Below are positions 33,952 through 43,010 of a DNA stretch of 64,000 nucleotides, in pieces. The DNA comes from Salinispora mooreana. Its GTDB lineage: Bacteria > Actinomycetota > Actinomycetes > Mycobacteriales > Micromonosporaceae. The stretch's first letter is position 1. Each line of letters begins with the position of its first letter. Under the pieces are notes generated by a model, which was not told the origin of the DNA, made no database searches, and saw only the letters and a list, made by a program, of their open reading frames with translations. Location of the stretch: positions 3,622,892 to 3,686,891 of the forward strand of contig NZ_KB900614.1 in assembly GCF_000379065.1 (NCBI RefSeq), given 5' to 3'. Made by a program: the position numbers and the translations under genes.

Positions 33952-34040
33952 CAGAAAGCCTCTCTATCGGGGTGTGCCAGCCCGTCCGGGCCGTACGAGA
34001 AGTCAAGGTAGAAGGCCCAGGTAGCCGCGCGACCGGCGCT

Positions 34041-34064
34041 AAGTGAACGAAAAGTGAACTCCAC
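34041..34064 (-). promoter_or_regulatory. PHO box upstream of pstS
   Basis: On the minus strand, GTTCACTTTTC and GTTCACTTAGC are two direct 11-base repeats (GTTCAC units at 34054-34059 and 34043-34048). This matches the GTTCACC-type direct-repeat unit bound by PhoP in actinobacteria, in the same direction as the pstSCAB operon. Confidence 0.85.
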
Positions 34065-34199
34065 GACGAAGATCGTGGCCGGGAACATCAGCATTGGGAC
34101 TTTCAGGGCACTGCGCCTCCCCAGTTGCCCGATCGCGGAACCCCGAAATCCGGGTCTGCGTCCCGCCCGGAGTCGCGAGGCCGGCCCTGACGTGACGGC

Positions 34200-34844
34200 C
34201 TAGCGCCGGATGGTGCCGGTGACCAGGTAGACAACCTGACGCGCCACGTTGACCGCGTGGTCCGCGTACCGCTCGTAGTAGCGGCCGACCAGGGCGAGGT
34301 CGATGGCGCTCTCCACCCCGTACTGCCAGCTGGCCAACAGGAGCGACAACAGGCGCGACTGGGCGGTGTCAACCTCGTCGTCGTCGAGCCCGATCTGCAT
34401 GGCGGTCAGCGGATCACGGGTGGTGAGCACGGTCGAGGCCTTCTCCGCGATCCGCGCCGCCGCTTCCGCCATCTCCGTCACCACGGCTGCCGCCGGCGGC
34501 GGGACGACCATGACCGGGTACCGCATCTGCACGACCTTGGCGATGTGAACGGCGAGGTCGCCCATCCGCTCGAGGTCGGCCGCAATCCGGATGGCGCAGA
34601 GCACCAGGCGCAGGTCTGAGGCGACCGGCTGCTGCCGGGCGAGCAGCTCCGGAACGGCTGCCTCGATCTCCCAGCGAAGCTCATCGAGGACCGCGTCGTT
34701 CCGAATGACCTGCTCGGCTGCCTCCCGGTTTACGTCCAGCAGCGCGGTGCCCGCACCCCGGATCGCCGCCACAGCCTCCCGGCTCATCACCGCCAGGGCG
34801 CCAGTCAACCGATCAAGCTGCTCGTCGTAGCCGCTCCGGACCAT
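34200..34844 (-). CDS. phoU: Phosphate signalling protein PhoU
   Basis: A 214-residue all-helical protein with two PhoU repeats (~7-95 and ~115-200). Characteristic metal-site segments are DLRLVLCAIRIAADLERMGD and YYERYADHAVNVARQV. PhoU restrains the phosphate sensor kinase and Pst flux when phosphate is plentiful. ATG 34844 is chosen with GGAGG four bases upstream. It lies just upstream of pstS, separated by ~250 bases holding the PHO box, and ends there. Confidence 0.92.
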   Translation of the reverse strand: MVRSGYDEQLDRLTGALAVMSREAVAAIRGAGTALLDVNREAAEQVIRNDAVLDELRWEIEAAVPELLARQQPVASDLRLVLCAIRIAADLERMGDLAVHIAKVVQMRYPVMVVPPPAAAVVTEMAEAAARIAEKASTVLTTRDPLTAMQIGLDDDEVDTAQSRLLSLLLASWQYGVESAIDLALVGRYYERYADHAVNVARQVVYLVTGTIRR

Positions 34845-35007
34845 CGCGCCTCCACCTGCTCGCCTCACGGCTCCACCATCGTCCCGAGGGCGGGTACGCC
34901 TTGGCGAACCACGAGTCAGCCACATCGCATAGACAGCAACCTACCGACTGCGGCCCGAATCAGCCGAATCCAGCATCGACGCTGGGCCGGAAACCCTGAC
35001 CGGCCAG

Positions 35008-35898
35008 TCAGCTCAGGAGAAACCGGGGTGGCCCGGTGCCGGAGTCCTCCAGCCGAGGCATCACCGGACTCGCCGAATCGCGGGTCACCGCGGCGGCGAT
35101 GACACCGGCCAGGTCCCGGCAGGCTGCCACCTGCCCGAGGGTGACCAGGGTGGGCGGAAGCATGGTCAGCTCCCCGGTGGCGCAGGCGTCGGCCGGGGAG
35201 ATCCAGAGCGTGCGGTCCGCCTCACCGGAGACATCCCGGGTACGCTGCCCCGCCGGTAGCCGGGCGACGAAGAAGTACGTGTCGAAGCGACGCGGCTCGA
35301 ACTCGGGTGTGATCCACCGGCTCCACGGCAGCAGCAGATCCGAGCGGAGGGTGAGCCCTCGCTGGGCAAGCAGGTCGGCGAAGCCCACCTCCCGTCGTTC
35401 CAGGGCTGCCCGGGCCGCCTCCCAGTCACCGCCGGACACGTCACCGACGACCGTGTCGGCGTCGGGGCCGGCGAGCAGGACCCCGGCCTCCTCGAACACC
35501 TCCCGCGCGGCGGCGCAGACCACCGCCTGCGCCGCCGTCGGAGCCAGCCCCAACCGGGTTCCCCACTGGTCCGGGCTCGGTCCGGCCCAGCCAACGTGGG
35601 CCGTCGAGTCCGATGAGTCCACGCCGCCACCAGGGAAGGCGTACACGCCACCGAAGGCCATCGCCGCGACCCGGCGGATCAGGTATGCCTCGAGGCCGTC
35701 CCGACCGGCGGGCGGCGGGGCGGCGGGGCCTTTCGGCTGGTCTGCCCCGCCGTCCCCGGCAGCAGCTTCGGCGGGGCGAAGCAGCAGTACGGTGGCCGCC
35801 ACCCGGGGTGCCGCCGGGACGCCCCCCTGCTCGCGGAACCGGCGGGCATGCTCCACCAGCGCCGATGGGGCAGGGAAACCATCGCCGTCGCTCGTCAT
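35008..35898 (-). CDS. NUDIX hydrolase
   Basis: A 296-residue protein. The Nudix region includes FGGVYAFPGGGVDSSDS followed by AAAREVFEEAGVLLAG, giving the REVFEEAGV core; the spacing from the Gly block is longer than canonical because of a GWAGPSPDQWG insertion. C-terminal segments WITPEFEPRRFDTYFFVARL and LWISPADA resemble the large actinobacterial NUDIX family related to acyl-CoA or NDP-sugar hydrolases. Substrate unknown. It sits between phoU and pit on the same strand but is not an obvious member of the phosphate unit. Confidence 0.85.
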   Translation of the reverse strand: MTSDGDGFPAPSALVEHARRFREQGGVPAAPRVAATVLLLRPAEAAAGDGGADQPKGPAAPPPAGRDGLEAYLIRRVAAMAFGGVYAFPGGGVDSSDSTAHVGWAGPSPDQWGTRLGLAPTAAQAVVCAAAREVFEEAGVLLAGPDADTVVGDVSGGDWEAARAALERREVGFADLLAQRGLTLRSDLLLPWSRWITPEFEPRRFDTYFFVARLPAGQRTRDVSGEADRTLWISPADACATGELTMLPPTLVTLGQVAACRDLAGVIAAAVTRDSASPVMPRLEDSGTGPPRFLLS

Positions 35899-35951
35899 GG
35901 AGCGAGCCTAGATCCCGGCCGGCGGAACGCCCAGTGCCCCCTGCCCGCAGC

Positions 35952-36956
35952 TCAGCTGAACAACGGACGAACCATGAAGTACGTCAGGGCGCCGATGCTG
36001 CCGGCCGCCGGGAAGGTGAGAATCCAGGCGCCCACGATGTTGCCGGCGACCCCCCAACGAACAGCGGAGAGCCGCTTGGTGGCGCCGACACCCATGATCG
36101 CCGAGGTGATCGTGTGGGTGGTGGAGATCGGCGCGCCCAGCACCAGCGCATTGAAGTAGAGCACCGAGCTGGCCACGGTCTCGGCGGCGAAGCCCTCCGG
36201 CGGCCGTAGGTCGATAATCTTCCGGCCCAGGGTCCGGATGATCCGCCACCCACCGGCGTACGTGCCGGCGGCGAGCACCGCCGCAGAGGTCCAGAAGGCC
36301 CACTCCGGGATGTGCGTCGGACTGTCCTGGAAGCCACCGACGAAGAGGGCGAGCACCACGATACCGATCGTCTTCGCCGCGTCCTGCATGCCGTGTCCGA
36401 CCGACATGGCCGCGGCCGAGGCACTCTGGGCCCAGCGGAAGCCCCGGTTGAGCTTGCCCGGATGCCCCCGCCGGAAGATCCATTGCACCGCCACCATCAC
36501 GATGTAGCCGAGCAGGAGACCGACCATCGGCGACAGGACCATCGGAATGATGACCTTCTGGCCGATACCGGTCCACAGCACCGTGCCGGACGCCGCCACG
36601 CTGGCGCCGACCAAACCGCCGATCAGGGCGTGCGACGAGGACGACGGCAGGCCGTAGTACCAGGTGACGAGGTTCCAGACGATGGCACCGACCACACCGG
36701 CGAAGACGATCGCCAGGCTGGCCGTCCCGGTGGGCAGATCCACCAGGCCGCTGCCGACGGTCTTGGCGACCTCCGCGCCGAAGTGCGCACCGATGAAGTT
36801 GCCGACCGCCGCCATGGCCAGGGCAACGCGGGGGGTCAGCGCTCGGGTGGAGATGCTGGTCGCGATCGCGTTGGCGGCGTCGTGGAATCCATTCGTGTAG
36901 TCGAAGACCAACGCGACTGCAATCACCGCCAGCACGGCGACGAGTTCAGGGGTCAC
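35952..36956 (-). CDS. pit: Low-affinity inorganic phosphate transporter (Pit/PHO4 family)
   Basis: A 334-residue protein with about ten helices and the two PHO4 signatures: DYTNGFHDAANAIATSI near the N-terminus, and GAPISTTHTITSAIMGVGAT in the second half, with GLPSSSSHALIGGLVGA between. It imports metal-phosphate using the proton gradient. GTG 36956 lies three bases after the DUF47 gene stop, so the two form an operon, the usual arrangement. Confidence 0.95.
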   Translation of the reverse strand: MTPELVAVLAVIAVALVFDYTNGFHDAANAIATSISTRALTPRVALAMAAVGNFIGAHFGAEVAKTVGSGLVDLPTGTASLAIVFAGVVGAIVWNLVTWYYGLPSSSSHALIGGLVGASVAASGTVLWTGIGQKVIIPMVLSPMVGLLLGYIVMVAVQWIFRRGHPGKLNRGFRWAQSASAAAMSVGHGMQDAAKTIGIVVLALFVGGFQDSPTHIPEWAFWTSAAVLAAGTYAGGWRIIRTLGRKIIDLRPPEGFAAETVASSVLYFNALVLGAPISTTHTITSAIMGVGATKRLSAVRWGVAGNIVGAWILTFPAAGSIGALTYFMVRPLFS

Positions 36957-36959
36957 GGA

Positions 36960-37586
36960 TCAGGACTCCTTGACCGCGATTGTCTCGACTGTGTTCGCCA
37001 CGTGCTCGAAGGCGTCGCAGGCGGCCTCAAGCTCGTCGGCGACCTCCTTCATCTTCAACACGGTCAACGCGTCGTACTCGCCGGAGAAGAGCCGGACCAG
37101 CAGCATCCGGTACGCCTGGTCGCCGTCGTTCTCCAGCCGGTTGCACTCGATCCAGTAGTCCTCGAGGTCCCGCATCGACTTCAGTCGGGGCATCGCCTCG
37201 GCGGTCAGCCTCGCCTGCTGGTCCAAGACGTTGACCAGCTCATGCATCTCCCGCGGCAGCGACGGCAGCTCGGTCAGGCCGTACAGGTAGAGCAGGTTGC
37301 CGACCGCCTCCAGGTGGTCCATGACGTCGTCGAGCAGTGAGCCGAGCCGGTAGATGTCCTCCCGGTCAAACGGCGTGACGAAGGTAGAGTTGATCTTCTT
37401 GTACAGCTCGTGGGTGATCTGATCGCTGTCGTGCTCCACCTCGGTGAGCCGCTCACTGACCGACTGCACCACAACGCCGGGCAGGGCCAGCTCGTTGAGG
37501 AGTTCGGTGCCCCGCACCAAGTTCTGCGCGGCCCTGGTGAAGAGCTCGTAGAAGGCACCCTCGTTCGGGCGGAAGGAAAACTTCAC
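36960..37586 (-). CDS. DUF47 (PhoU-like) partner of the Pit transporter
   Basis: A 208-residue helical protein: KFSFRPNEGAFYELFTRAAQ, TEVEHDSDQITHELYKKI, TPFDREDIYRLGSLLDDVMD and KMKEVADELEAACDAFEHVA. DUF47 proteins are PhoU-like regulators of Pit transporters. GTG 37586 starts the family-length protein. A PHO box of three GTTCA(C/T) repeats lies 117-150 bases upstream, although in reverse orientation relative to this gene. Confidence 0.9.
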   Translation of the reverse strand: MKFSFRPNEGAFYELFTRAAQNLVRGTELLNELALPGVVVQSVSERLTEVEHDSDQITHELYKKINSTFVTPFDREDIYRLGSLLDDVMDHLEAVGNLLYLYGLTELPSLPREMHELVNVLDQQARLTAEAMPRLKSMRDLEDYWIECNRLENDGDQAYRMLLVRLFSGEYDALTVLKMKEVADELEAACDAFEHVANTVETIAVKES

Positions 37587-38201
37587 AGGACGGACCTCGT
37601 CGTGTCGGTGGGGGGTGGCAGCCACCTCGCGGGGTGACCTGAGTGGGAATGCTAGGTGCCGCCGAAACGCCGAATGAACCGGCCCACCACTCGCCTACCC
37701 CCGTTCATGTTTGGTTCACTTTCCGTTCACCTTTACTGGGTTCCGGGCCTCCGTTCCAGCCCGGGGCGCCGAGCCTGCAAGCGGATACCCCAGCCGTCCG
37801 ATGCCGAACACGGACCCACGGACATACGGTGAGGCGCGCTGTCGAGCTGCACGCACGGAGGGGCAGGGATATACCTCACACTGAACCGGCTCCGGCCCGG
37901 CCCAAGCCCCGGGACAACAGTCAGCAGACACATTTGGGTACATCCCCCGCAGGTGTTCGCGACACCCAGTCGAACCCAAGAAGCACTCGAACCGGCTTAC
38001 GGAGGTTCGACTGGTTCAGCGGACCGCCTCAGCTACACCCGCCAGTCCCAAACCGACATGACGGGTCGCCCCCGAGACCCGGGCGACTCCTTACCCAGCC
38101 TTCGGCAGCCGGGACCGAGCCCGCCGGATTGGCGTGGTCACCGGAGGCGCAGATGCGTTGTGCTGACCCTCGGACCGAGGGCCACACTCCAGCCAGCCCG
38201 T
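37587..38201. other. 615-base intergenic region upstream of the pit operon
   Basis: It contains the PHO box (37703-37735) and a short hairpin TCGAACC/GGTTCGA (37987-38010, 10-base loop). Beyond these, no convincing protein frame, tRNA or known RNA core was seen. It is long for this genome and may include an unannotated small RNA or a long 5' leader. Confidence 0.45.
37703..37735 (+). promoter_or_regulatory. PHO box of three 11-base repeats upstream of the DUF47-pit operon
   Basis: GTTCATGTTTG, GTTCACTTTCC and GTTCACCTTTA follow one another exactly, starting at 37703, 37714 and 37725. This is a textbook PhoP direct-repeat array. It reads on the plus strand, opposite to the only adjacent operon (minus strand). 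Confidence 0.85.
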
Positions 38202-38708
38202 TCAGACCACCAGGGCCAGCCACTTGCGGTAGGACGTAGCGAACGGCTCGGTGCCATCGCCCAACGCAGTGAACAGCCAGTGAGCTGCTGCGTGGGCCTC
38301 GGAAACCACCTCGTCCGGGTAGTCGAACCGCTTGCGGTGCTCGGCGAACTCGTCTTCGTCCAGCAGCTCCACCAGACCAGAGCCACGCCGGCGCACCACG
38401 TCAAGGTCAAGGTCGAAGAGGTGCACGGTGTCGTCGTTCTCCCAGCGGGCCGGACTGGCGATGTCGCAGTAGACCTCGCTGGTCCGCGGCGGCGGGTTGA
38501 ACATGCCGGTCCACCACGCGTGGTGCGGCACCAAGAGCACGAACGGGATCTGCTCGACCGAGGGGCGGCCGTGGTAGACCGAGGGGGTGCCGACCGACAC
38601 ACCGAGCCAGACGCCGAGGTCGTCCCCGGCGAGTCGGCGAGCCGGATAGTCGCGGTGGGCGCTGCCGTCGTACTTGCGGTAGATCACGCGGACCACGTCG
38701 CTCGGCAT
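38202..38708 (-). CDS. DUF402 domain protein (FomD-like phosphohydrolase fold)
   Basis: A 168-residue protein of the DUF402 family. Key features are WWTGMFNPPP, YCDIASPARWENDDTVHLFDLDLDV (the Asp-rich metal site) and a C-terminal helix EAHAAAHWLFTALG. Characterised relatives hydrolyse nucleoside di/triphosphates or cytidylyl phosphonates using two metals. The physiological substrate here is unknown. ATG 38708 preferred over GTG 38717. It is divergent from the DinG-like helicase. Confidence 0.8.
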   Translation of the reverse strand: MPSDVVRVIYRKYDGSAHRDYPARRLAGDDLGVWLGVSVGTPSVYHGRPSVEQIPFVLLVPHHAWWTGMFNPPPRTSEVYCDIASPARWENDDTVHLFDLDLDVVRRRGSGLVELLDEDEFAEHRKRFDYPDEVVSEAHAAAHWLFTALGDGTEPFATSYRKWLALVV

Positions 38709-38845
38709 GACTGGCACCCTAGCCGATTCGGTGGATCCGACGTAGCAGGGTGCTAACCGGACACCACCGGTCAGTCGTCAGACCGTGGCGACGCCACGCC
38801 GCCTGCCGAGAGCCGGCTGTCGGCGCCGACCGGTACCGTCGCACG

Positions 38846-40897
38846 GTGACCCCGCCCCGCACCGCCACCGATTCCGCCAGCCCAGAGTCCCGAACCGGCA
38901 GCCGGCGCTCCGGCGGCGGGGTGACCGGAGCCGACCTGCTCGCTGCGGCTGTCAACGCGGTCCCCGGAGGCGCGGCACGACCAGGTCAGCAGGAGATGAC
39001 GACGGCGATTGAGGCGGCCGTAACCGCCCGCGAGCACCTGCTGGTGCAGGCCGGCACCGGTACCGGCAAGTCCCTGGCCTACCTGGCGCCCGCGCTCACC
39101 ATTGACGGCCCGGTGGTGGTCTCCACCGCCACCCTCGCGCTCCAGTCCCAGCTGGTTGACCACGACCTCCCCCGGCTGGCCGACGCAGTGGAGCCGCTGC
39201 TCGGTCGGCGGCCCACCTTCGCGGTGCTCAAGGGACGGCACCATTACCTCTGCCTCGCCCGGCTCGACAACGCCACCGAGGCGGAGCCGGGCGACACCCT
39301 CTTCGATGCTCCGAGGCCGGGCGGCACGACGTGGCTCGGCGAGGCCGGGCGCCTCGGCCGGCAGGTCCAGCGGCTACGCGACTGGGCCGAGAAGACCGAC
39401 ACCGGCGACCGGGACGAGCTTGATCCCGGCGTTGACGAGCAGGCCTGGCGCTTGGTGTCCATGCCGGCCCGCGAATGTGTCGGTGCGACCCGTTGCCCGT
39501 TCGGCGCCGAGTGCTTCGCCGACGCCTCTCGGGCCCGCGCCCGCGAGGCCGATGTCGTGGTGACCAACCACAGCCTGCTCGCGGTGGACATGCTCGCCGG
39601 GCGACACATCGTTCCGCCACACCAGCTGCTCATCGTGGACGAGGCGCACGAGCTGGCCGATCGGGTCTCCTCCGCCGCGCAGGCCGAGCTGGTACCGGAG
39701 TCAATCGACCGGTCCACCCGTCAGGCCCGCCCACTACTCCGCCCGGAGACGGCCGAGGCACTCACCGCGGCGGGGGACGCCTTGGCCGTCGGGCTCGCCG
39801 AAGCACCCGCAGGGCGGCTCACCACCGGGCTGCCGAGCCCCCTGCGGGAGGCGTGCACGCTGCTCGACGCCGCCACCCGCGCGGCGCTCGACGCGATCGG
39901 TGAGGTCAAGGCCGACGACCCGGACCCGGTCCGCAAACAGCAGGCCAAGGCGGTACTCGACGAGCTGTCCGGCACCGCGCAGCGGCTGCTGGAAGAAGCC
40001 GACCACGATGTGGCCTGGGTGGAGCGCAACGACACCACCGGGCGGCGGGCCCTCGTGGTCGCCCCGCTCTCGGTGGCCGGAACCCTCGCCACGCACCTTT
40101 ACGAGGAACGCACCGTCGTCGCCACCTCGGCCACCCTGACCCTGGGGGGCCGCTTCGACACCGTTGCCCGCGCTCTGGGTCTGGAGGTTCCGGCTGCCAC
40201 GACCGATGCGCCGGTCACCTCCGGCCCGGACTGGACGTCACTCGACGTCGGCTCTCCGTTCGACTACGCCCGGCAGGGGATCCTCTACGTCGCCGCACAC
40301 CTACCCCGGCCCAGCGCCTCCGGTCTGCCCGATGCGGCCGGCGCCGAGCTGCTCGAGCTGGTCGAGGCGCTCGGCGGTCGAACGCTCGGGCTCTTCTCGT
40401 CCCGGCGGGCCGCGCAGCAGGCGGCGGAGCTGCTCCGGGAACGCACCGACCTGCCCGTGCTACTTCAAGGCGAGCAGGCACTGCCACTGCTGGTCCGCCG
40501 ATTCCGCGAAGAACAGGCGAGTTGCCTGTTCGGGGTGATGTCGCTCTGGCAGGGGGTGGATGTGCCGGGCGACGCCTGTCAGCTAGTGGTCGTCGACCGG
40601 CTGCCCTTCCCACGGCCGGATGAGCCGCTCGCCGCTGCCCGTGCCGCCGCCGTCGATGCCGATGGGGGGTCGGGGTTCGCCGCGGTCAGCGTGCCAGTCG
40701 CGGCCGTCCGGCTGGCCCAGGGCGTAGGCCGGCTGATCCGCGCCACCGGCGACCGAGGTGTGGTCGCGGTGCTCGACTCCCGGCTGGAGACCGCCCGGGG
40801 GTACGGCCCCTTCCTCCGCCGGTCGCTTCCGCCGTTTTGGTATACGACCCGTCGCGACGTGGCGCGCGGCGCCCTCGAACGTCTCGCCAGGGCGTGA
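38846..40897 (+). CDS. dinG: DinG-family ATP-dependent DNA helicase
   Basis: A 683-residue superfamily 2 helicase. Walker A is QAGTGTGKSLAYL (~68-78), the DEAH box IVDEAHELAD (~265), and the late motifs are VATSATLTLGG, GVMSLWQGVDVPG and RLAQGVGRLIRATGDRGVV. Four Cys fit an XPD/DinG-type Fe-S cluster: HHYLC, ECVGATRC and EC in PFGAECF. Such enzymes unwind 5'-tailed duplexes or R-loops. The GTG start at 38846 has no clear SD. It converges with the AI-2E permease with 15 bases between. Confidence 0.9.
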   Translation: MTPPRTATDSASPESRTGSRRSGGGVTGADLLAAAVNAVPGGAARPGQQEMTTAIEAAVTAREHLLVQAGTGTGKSLAYLAPALTIDGPVVVSTATLALQSQLVDHDLPRLADAVEPLLGRRPTFAVLKGRHHYLCLARLDNATEAEPGDTLFDAPRPGGTTWLGEAGRLGRQVQRLRDWAEKTDTGDRDELDPGVDEQAWRLVSMPARECVGATRCPFGAECFADASRARAREADVVVTNHSLLAVDMLAGRHIVPPHQLLIVDEAHELADRVSSAAQAELVPESIDRSTRQARPLLRPETAEALTAAGDALAVGLAEAPAGRLTTGLPSPLREACTLLDAATRAALDAIGEVKADDPDPVRKQQAKAVLDELSGTAQRLLEEADHDVAWVERNDTTGRRALVVAPLSVAGTLATHLYEERTVVATSATLTLGGRFDTVARALGLEVPAATTDAPVTSGPDWTSLDVGSPFDYARQGILYVAAHLPRPSASGLPDAAGAELLELVEALGGRTLGLFSSRRAAQQAAELLRERTDLPVLLQGEQALPLLVRRFREEQASCLFGVMSLWQGVDVPGDACQLVVVDRLPFPRPDEPLAAARAAAVDADGGSGFAAVSVPVAAVRLAQGVGRLIRATGDRGVVAVLDSRLETARGYGPFLRRSLPPFWYTTRRDVARGALERLARA

Positions 40898-40912
40898 CCG
40901 GGTAGCGCCCGA

Positions 40913-42208
40913 TCAGGGGGCCCTGCTCTCGACGACGATAGCGTCCGATGGGGTCTCCGGGACGGTACGGGCGGCGAGACGGCGTATGGCTGTGTTGAGC
41001 ACCGCGATCAACGGCACCGCGATCAGTGCCCCGGTGATCCCGGCGAGTACCACGCCGGCGGCGATACCAACGATCACCGCGAGCGGGTGGATGGCCACCG
41101 CCCGCCCCATGATCAATGGTTGGAGCACGTGGCCCTCAAGCTGCTGCACACCAATCACCGCACCCAAGATGATCAATGCGGTGATCAGTCCGCTGTCCAC
41201 CAGGGCGACGAGCACCGCGACCCCGCCGGACAGCGTTGCGCCGATGATCGGAACGAACGAGGCAAGGAAGACCAACGCGGCGAGCGGAAACGCGAACGGG
41301 ATATCGAAGATCACCAGGAAGATGCCGATGCCGAGCGCGTCGATGAAGGCCACCAGCACGGTGGCCCGCACGTACGCGCCGAGTGTCTGCCAGGAGGCCC
41401 GGCCGGCGTCGTCGACCTTCCAACGGGCGTTGACCGGCACCAGCCGGACCAGGAAGCGCCAGATCCGGTTGCCGTCACGGAGGAAGAAGAAGGTCGCGAA
41501 GAGCACCAGGATCGTGCCCGTCAGCACCTCGGCCAGGGTGGCCGCGGTGGAGAGCGCTCCGCTGGTCAACCCAGCCGTATTCTCGTTGAGCCACTTCTCG
41601 GCCTCGTTGATGTAGTTGTTCAGCTGGCGGTCGTCGAGTTCCAGTGGTCCGGTTCTCAGCCAGTCCTGGATCTGGCGTACGCCCTGGGACGATTTCGCGC
41701 TCAGCTCCGGCACACCCTGGATGAACTCATTGACCACCATGGTCAGCGTGCCGATCACTGCGGCCAGCCCGCCCACCAGCACCACGGCGGTCGCCAGCGA
41801 CCGCGGGAGCCGGACCCGGAGTAGCCAACCAACGGCTGGGGCCAGCAGCGCCGACAGCAACAGCGCAATGGCCAGCGGGATGATCACAATCCGGATCTGA
41901 CCCACGATCCGCAGCAGGGCCCAGGCGACGATCCCGATCGCGAGCAGCCGCCAGGACCACGCGGCCCCGACCCGGAGCGCGTGCGGCACATCCGCGTCGT
42001 CCCGGCTGGTCGTCGAGCTGTGCAGCGGCGCGGATGTCTCCGCGCCGCTGACGGCCGGTGGTGGCGGCGGCGGGGCTGGTGCCGGGCTGGGCGCGGCCGA
42101 CGAGGTGGTACCAGGCGTCCCGGCGCGCAGGCCCGCCGATCGCCGCCGGACCCGGTACGACTCGTACGCGCGCCGAAGCCCTCCACGCATCCGCTCGAAA
42201 CGGCTCAA
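40913..42208 (-). CDS. AI-2E/PerM family membrane permease
   Basis: A 431-residue protein. A ~75-residue polar start (MRGGLRRAYESYRVRRR, Pro-rich linker) is followed by eight hydrophobic helices. Family landmarks are SLATAVVLVGGLAAVIGTL, a long extracytoplasmic loop, FIDALGIGIFLVIFDIPFAF, SFVPIIGATLSGGVAVLVAL and QLEGHVLQPLIMGRAVAIHP. Family members export autoinducer-2 or act as Na+/H+ antiporters; the substrate here is unknown. TTG 42208 is chosen because AGGAGGTGCG precedes it; ATG 42190 is an alternative. Confidence 0.85.
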   Translation of the reverse strand: MSRFERMRGGLRRAYESYRVRRRSAGLRAGTPGTTSSAAPSPAPAPPPPPPAVSGAETSAPLHSSTTSRDDADVPHALRVGAAWSWRLLAIGIVAWALLRIVGQIRIVIIPLAIALLLSALLAPAVGWLLRVRLPRSLATAVVLVGGLAAVIGTLTMVVNEFIQGVPELSAKSSQGVRQIQDWLRTGPLELDDRQLNNYINEAEKWLNENTAGLTSGALSTAATLAEVLTGTILVLFATFFFLRDGNRIWRFLVRLVPVNARWKVDDAGRASWQTLGAYVRATVLVAFIDALGIGIFLVIFDIPFAFPLAALVFLASFVPIIGATLSGGVAVLVALVDSGLITALIILGAVIGVQQLEGHVLQPLIMGRAVAIHPLAVIVGIAAGVVLAGITGALIAVPLIAVLNTAIRRLAARTVPETPSDAIVVESRAP

Positions 42209-42371
42209 ACGCACCTCCTGGCGTCGACGCGATCCGCTCCACCGATAGGTCGGACAGGATACGCCGTTACGCCAACCGTCGTGGGGGTTAACCTGCCACC
42301 GGATGCCCCCACGGCCGCCACCGGGGAACCACGGCCGGGCGGCGGAACGGGACACGGTAGCGTCTGGCCCC

Positions 42372-42710
42372 GTGACCAACGACGAGAATCTCGACTCCGG
42401 CCTGCCGATCCGGTTGCTGCACGATCGGGTGCTGGTCCGCATGGAGGGCAGCGAAGGTGAGCGTCGCTCCACTGCCGGCATCGTGATTCCGGCAACAGCC
42501 GCCGTCGGCAAACGGTTGGCCTGGGCAGCCGCGGTGGCGGTGGGGCCGAACGTCCGTTCCATCGTCTCCGGTGACCGGGTGCTGTTCGACCCGGACGACC
42601 GCTCCGAGGTTGAGCTGCACGGCCGCGGATACGTGCTGCTGCGCGAGCGAGATGTACACGCCGTCGCCGCCGAACGTGTCGAGCCGGACTCCACCGGCCT
42701 CTACCTGTAG
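42372..42710 (+). CDS. GroES-like co-chaperonin family protein (divergent)
   Basis: A 112-residue protein with a GroES-type beta-barrel: LPIRLLHDRVLVRMEG, STAGIVIPATA in place of the mobile loop, AVGPNVRSIVSGDRVLFDPD and HGRGYVLLRERDVHAV. It is longer and more divergent than a housekeeping GroES. It is not next to groEL (54.8 kb), which has no groES beside it. Whether it caps GroEL is unclear. GTG 42372 is the only start that gives family length. Confidence 0.78.
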   Translation: MTNDENLDSGLPIRLLHDRVLVRMEGSEGERRSTAGIVIPATAAVGKRLAWAAAVAVGPNVRSIVSGDRVLFDPDDRSEVELHGRGYVLLRERDVHAVAAERVEPDSTGLYL

Positions 42711-42795
42711 CCCCCGGTCCACGGCCCCCGCCGGCCGCTGTTTGCTCCGCTCCTTCCCGGGAAGTTAGCCGCACCAGGTGCCCTGGGGAGGGACG

Positions 42796-42963
42796 ATGCC
42801 GGTACTGCTCAAGAAGTTGCTGTTCTGGGGCTTCATCGCGTTCCTGATCTACTTCATGGCGTTCCGACCCGATGGCGCGGCGGAGATGGTCAAAGCGATC
42901 GGGGGGGTGCTGATGGCGTTGGCACAGGGCCTCGGCGACTTCCTCACCAGTCTGATGACGTGA
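42796..42963 (+). CDS. 55-residue membrane protein
   Basis: PVLLKKLLFWGFIAFLIYFM forms one strong transmembrane helix after the initiator Met. It is followed by a second moderately hydrophobic, amphipathic segment (MVKAIGGVLMALAQGLGDFL). GGGGAGGG lies directly upstream of ATG 42796, so translation is well supported. It follows the GroES-like gene by 85 bases and ends at a strong hairpin. Function unknown. Confidence 0.65.
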   Translation: MPVLLKKLLFWGFIAFLIYFMAFRPDGAAEMVKAIGGVLMALAQGLGDFLTSLMT

Positions 42964-42970
42964 CCGTCGG

Positions 42971-43004
42971 TCCTGCCTGACGCCCAGACGGGTGTCAGGC
43001 AGGA
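42971..43004. terminator. Strong hairpin between convergent genes
   Basis: TCCTGCCTGAC pairs perfectly with GTCAGGCAGGA, with CCC/GGG continuing the stem inside. It lies between the small membrane gene and the PrsW-like gene. Confidence 0.78.
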
Positions 43005-43010
43005 TCCGGG

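Noticed and set aside
37987..38035. tRNA-like GGTTCGA element
   Set aside because: No acceptor stem, anticodon arm or CCA-adjacent pairing could be built around it.
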